Assembly (NCBI GenBank): GCA_024349245.1
Contig: JALDNG010000836.1
Location: forward strand, 18,884 to 82,883
Length of the DNA stretch: 64,000 nucleotides
Origin: Neodontobutis hainanensis
Lineage: Eukaryota > Chordata > Actinopteri > Gobiiformes > Odontobutidae
Reading direction: 5' to 3'
Below, piece after piece: positions 59,733-64,000 of the stretch. Within the stretch, counting starts at the first letter, position 1. Every line of letters begins with the position of its first letter. The position numbers were made by a program, and so were the translations under genes. The notes under the pieces were generated by a model, which saw nothing but the letters and a program-made list of their open reading frames with translations, was not told the DNA's origin and did not search any database.

Positions 59733-60430
59733 TGTCAAGTTCTGTGTGTTTTTAACTGACTACAGCTCTGCCCAAACTTGAAAACTGCTTTATCTCTGAT
59801 GAATGCAAAGGACAACTCAAAACTGTTCTTTCTTTTTCTTTTTTTCCTAAAGATGATCGGGTGGAACAGAATAGGTTGATAACCTTTAAAATACACAAAC
59901 CAAAGCAGAAATTAGTTGCAAATAAATCACAAATAACTCAATACCACTTCTTCAAATAGTAAATGTCAAACCAAACAGTCATTTTAATTAACATATGGTC
60001 TCTAATTAAACTTATATAATTTAAACAATACACATGCTTAGTGTAATGTTCACATAAAGTATTCACTATTTGATTTAAATTGGACATTACAACCAAGCAA
60101 ACAAAATCATACAAAAGTCTTAACTCAACACAAACAAACACACAGTCCACTTTTGTCCTACCAGTTGTGTCCTTGGATAATCAGGAGCTGTGGTCAAAGT
60201 TTCTTTTCCTCAGGAACAAGTGAGATGGCCAACTGAGCTTTTACCAAACATTTCAACTGCCATGCACTCTGTGTGTGCGCTGGTAATTATGGTCCCAAGA
60301 GCACTTCCTGGAAGTTGGTTCCATAACCTTTTGATGCGTGGTTGCCCCTGCAGTTTGGGAGTGCTCTTAGTAATTTGAGTAAAAATAGGCTGAGTGCTCA
60401 GGACAACTTGTACCTTGAATTGACATAACA
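59733..60430. mobile_element. candidate solo LTR of an unrelated element
   Basis: A 698-bp non-satellite insert beginning TGTCAAGTTC and ending TTGACATAACA, so both strands start TG and end CA. GTAGA flanks it on both sides (59728-59732 and 60431-60435), a 5-bp duplication usual for LTR elements, but this word is also part of many monomers. AT-rich interior, with an AATAAA near 59920 on + and a TATATAA near 60014. It does not resemble the other LTRs here. No coding frame is supported. The strand is not determined. Confidence 0.5.
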
Positions 60431-61470
60431 GTAGATGTGCAGTAAAACAGACTGTAAATGTGCAGTAGAACAGACTGCAGTAGAGCAGAGGTACAGACTG
60501 TAAACTGGCATTAGAACAGACTGTTGAGATGCAGTTGAACAGACAGTAGGCGTGCAGTTGAACAGACTGTAGATGTGCATTGGAACAGACTAAAGGCGTA
60601 CAATAGAACAGACTGTAGACGAGCAGTAGAACACACTAAAGACCTGCATTAGAACAGGCGGTGGACGAGCATTAGAACAGACTGTAAAGTCCAGTAGAAC
60701 AGACTAACAATTAGAACAGATGTGCAGAAAAACAGACTGTAGACGTGCAGTAAAATAAACTGCAGTAGAGCAGTAGTAAAGACTGTAAACTGGCATTAGA
60801 ACAGACTGTAGACATGCAGTAGAACAGACTGTAGATGTGCAGTAGAACAAACTGTTGAGGTGCAGTAATACAGACTGCAAACGAGCATTATACAGACTGT
60901 AGAAGTGCAGTAGTACAGACTGTAGATGTGCAGTAGAACAGAATGTAGACGTTTATTAGAACAGACTGTATACCTGCAGTCGGACAGACTGTAGATGTGC
61001 TTTAGAAAAGACTGTAGACGTTTATTAAAAATAGACTATAGTCGGCAGTAGAACAGACTGTAGGCGTGCAATAGAACAGACTGTAGAGGTGCAGTTGAAC
61101 AGACTGTAGATGTGCATTAGAACAGACTGTAGATGTGCATTAGAAGAGACTGTAGACAATTATTAAAATAGACAATAGTTGTGCAGTAGAAAAGACTGTA
61201 GACAAGCATTAGAAATTACTGTAAACGTCCAGTAGAACAGACAATGTGCAGAAGAATAGACTCTAGAGGTGCATTACTACAGACTGTAGATGAGCATTAG
61301 AACATACTCTATATGAGTATTAGAAAACACTGTAGAAATGCTTTAGAACAGACTGTAGAGATGCAGTTGTATAGATTGTAGACAAGCATTAAAACAGACT
61401 GTAGAAGTGCAGTACTTCAGACTGTAGATGTGCAGTAGAAAAGACTATTGAGGTGCAGTAGTACAGAATG
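60431..61470 (-). repeat. 23-bp satellite array, minus orientation
   Basis: About 45 monomers between the candidate solo LTR and the last strand switch. Its last ~390 bp belongs to inverted-duplication arm A'. Confidence 0.95.
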
Positions 61471-61487
61471 TCGACATTTATTATTGC
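61470..61487. other. satellite strand switch (minus to plus), copy 2
   Basis: GTCGACATTTATTATTGCCC joins minus monomers to plus monomers and is the complement of the joint at 49578-49592 apart from a CG insertion. Confidence 0.9.
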
Positions 61488-64000
61488 CCCTCTACTGTCT
61501 CTTCTAATGCTCGTCTACTGTCTGTATTACTGCACCTCTACAGTCTGTACTAAAGCACATCTACAGTCTGTTCTAATGCTCGTCCACAGTCTATTCTTAT
61601 GCAGGTCTTTAGTCTTTACTACTGCACATCTACAGTCTGTTCTAATGGACGCCTACATTCTGTTCTAATGCTCATCTACAGTCTGTTCTGTACGTCTACA
61701 GTCTTTTCTACTGCACATCAACAGTCTGTTCTAATGCTCATCTACAGTCTGTATAACTGCACCTCTACAGTCTGTTCTACTGCATGTCTACAGTCTGATC
61801 TAATGCCATTTTACAGTCTGTACTATTGCTCTACTGCACTCTATTCTACTGCATGTCTACAGTCATTTTTACTGCACATCTACAATCTGTTCTAATTGTC
61901 AGTCTGTTATACAATCTACAGTCTGTACTAATTCTGCTCTGAAGTCTGTTCAACTGCACGTCTACAGTCTGTTCAACTGCATCTCTACAGTCTGTACTAC
62001 TGCACTTCTACAGTCTGTTCTAATGCTCGTCTACAGTCTGTATTACTGTACCTCTACAGTCTGTTATAAATGCATGTCTACAGTGTTTTCTAAAACTCAT
62101 ATACAGTCTGTTCATTTGCTCATCTACAGTCTGTACTACTGCAGCTCTAGAGTCTATTCTTTTGCACATTGTCAGTTTGTTCTACGGACGTTTACAGTCA
62201 TTTCTATTGCTCGTTTACAGTCTGTTCTAAGGTAATTCTAGAGTCTGTACTACTGCTGCTCTGATTTCTGTTCACCTGCACGTCTACAGTCTGTTTTACT
62301 GCATATCTACAATCTGTTCTAATTGTCAGTCTGTTCTACTGGACGTTTACAGCCTGTTCTAAAGCTCATCTACAGTGTGTTCTAAAGCCAATCTAGAGTC
62401 TGTACTACTGCTGCTCTGACATCTGTTCAAATGCACATCTATAGTCTGTTCAACTGCACGTCTACAGTCTGTTCTAATGCACATCTACAGTCTGTTCTAA
62501 TGCAAATCTACAGTCTGTACTACTGCTCATCTACAGTCTGTTCTATTGCACGTCTACAGTCTGTTCTGATAAACGTCTACAGTCTGTTCTACTACACATC
62601 TACAGTCTGTACAACTGCTCTACTGTAGTCTATTCTACTGCACTTCTACAGTCTGTTCTACTGCACGACTATAGTCTGTATTAATAAATGTCTACAGTCT
62701 TTTCTAATGCACATCTACAGTGTGTGCTTGTTTAAGTCTACAGTCTGTTCTAATAATTGTCTAGATTCTGTTCTACTGCACGCCTACAGTCTCTTCTAAT
62801 AATAGTCAACATTCTGTACCACAGCACCTCTACAGTCTCTTCTACCGCACATCTACAGTTTGTTCTAGTGGTTGTCTACAGTCTGTACTACTTCACCTCT
62901 ACAGTCTGTTGTAAAGCATGTCTACAGTCTTTTCTAATACTAATGTACAGTCTGTTCTAATGCTCGTGTAAAGTCTTAACAACTGCACCTCTACAGTCTA
63001 TTATTCTGCACATCGTCAGTCTTTTCTAATGCACATCTACAGTCTGTTCTAATGGACGTATACAGTCTGTTCTAACGCTCGTCTACAGTCTGTTCTATTG
63101 TACGTCTACAGTCTCTTATAATGCTACTTTACAGTCTGTACCTCTGCTCTACCGCATTTTGTTCTACTGCACGTCTACAGTCTTTTTATAAACGTCTATA
63201 GTCTATTCTACTGCATTTCTACAGTCATTACTACTGTACTTCTAAAGTCTATTCTAATGCTCATCAACAGTCTGTTCTAATGCAAGTCTACAGTCTGTGC
63301 TACTGCTCATCTACAGTCTGTACTACTGCACTTCTAAAATCTGTTCTAATGCTCATCTGCAGTCTGTATTACTGCACCTCTACAATCTGTTCTAAAGCAT
63401 GTCTACAGTATTTTCTAATACTCATATACAGTCTGTTCTAATGCTCGTCTACAGTCTGTACTACTGCACATCTACAGTCTCAACTACTGCACTTCTAAAG
63501 TCTGTTTCTAATGCACATCTACAGTCTGTTTTACTGCTCATATACAGTCTGTTCTACTGCACGTCTACAGTCTGTTCTAAAGCCAGTCTAGAGTTTGTTC
63601 TACTGCTGCTCTGAAGTCTGTTCAACTGCATGTCTGTAGTCTGTTAAACTGCACCTCTACGTCTGTTCTATTGTATGTCTACATTCTGTTTTACTGCTCA
63701 TATACAGTCTGTTCTAATGCACATCTACAGTCTGTTCTAATGCAAGTCTACATTCTGTACTACTGCTCACCTACAGTCTGTTCTTCTGCACGTCTACAGT
63801 CTGTTCTAAAAAACTTCTACAGTCTGTTCTACTGCATATCTACAGTCTCTACTACTGCACTTTTAAAGTCTGTTCTAATGCACATCTACAGTCTGTTCTA
63901 ATGCCATTTTACAGTCTTTACTACTGCTCTACTGCAGTCTATTCTACTGCACTTCTACAGTCTGTTTTACTGCACAAAAACAATGTGTTCTAATTGTCAG
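61471..64000 (+). repeat. 23-bp satellite array, plus orientation
   Basis: Runs to the end of the window. It repeats the block at 1-1860 up to about 63400, then differs. The array continues beyond the window. Confidence 0.95.
63343..63350 (+). other. empty target site of the DNA transposon (copy 2)
   Basis: A single GTTCTAAT with flanks that match both sides of the transposon at 44014-47732 in the inverted arm. It shows the state before insertion and confirms the 8-bp duplication. Confidence 0.88.

Larger units (their letters stand above)
61083..63510. repeat. inverted duplication, arm A' (without the transposon)
   Basis: Reverse complement of 43840-49985 minus the DNA transposon, about 2.4 kb, through the strand switch. 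Similarity stops at about 61083 and 63510, where the order of monomer variants departs. The + part also matches 1-1860. Confidence 0.8.

Noticed and set aside
59938..60150. Protein-coding frame in the 698-bp insert
   Set aside because: A 70-codon antisense frame in AT-rich sequence without recognisable content; the insert's ends look like an LTR.

Overview
This window comes from a vertebrate genome, almost certainly a teleost fish. It holds no ordinary cellular gene that I can support. The clues to a fish are a tRNA-derived SINE and a second short element with an L2-like tail of the kinds common in teleosts, an L2-like LINE ending in a (TTGCC)n tail, a Ty3/gypsy-like LTR retrotransposon with ~1.96 kb LTRs, and a THAP-bearing DNA transposon with 8-bp target duplications. 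About 40 kb of the 64 kb is one tandem satellite with a 23-bp monomer: a conserved core TACAGTCTGTTCTA followed by a ~9-bp variable tail. The many 60-150 codon open frames in it are by-products of the repeat and are not annotated as genes.

Layout. The satellite reads on + from 1 to 17030 (interrupted by the LTR element at 4578-16692), on - from 17031 to about 49585 (interrupted by a LINE at 32469-37250, a short SINE at 39491-39768 and a DNA transposon at 44014-47732), on + from about 49586 to 57637 (interrupted by a SINE at 52189-52587 and a solo LTR at 55348-57304), on - from 57638 to about 61470 (interrupted by a candidate solo LTR at 59733-60430), and on + to the end. The four strand switches fall into two pairs: 17030 and 57638 are direct copies of one junction, and 49585 and 61475 are inverted copies of another. 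The satellite has therefore been copied in multi-kb blocks, both directly and inverted, as well as by small tandem steps (about 990, 1152 and 2364 bp).

The LTR element has intact ends (TG...CA, polypurine tract, poly(A) signal) but a decayed coding region: Gag with a coiled coil, two retropepsin-like domains in tandem, a beta-rich linker, a sudden jump to the end of RNase H, then integrase. Reverse transcriptase and most of RNase H are absent. The LINE is nearly full length (5' UTR, esterase-type ORF1, endonuclease, YADD reverse transcriptase, 3' tail) but carries frameshifts. The 3.7-kb DNA transposon carries a broken THAP-domain exon pair and a SINE nested inside it.

The most useful feature of the window is that the satellite duplications preserve the pre-insertion state of four transposons: for the LTR element, the DNA transposon, the LINE and one SINE, an uninterrupted twin of the target site is visible elsewhere in the window. 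This fixes element ends and target duplications without outside data and lets the order of duplications and insertions be worked out.
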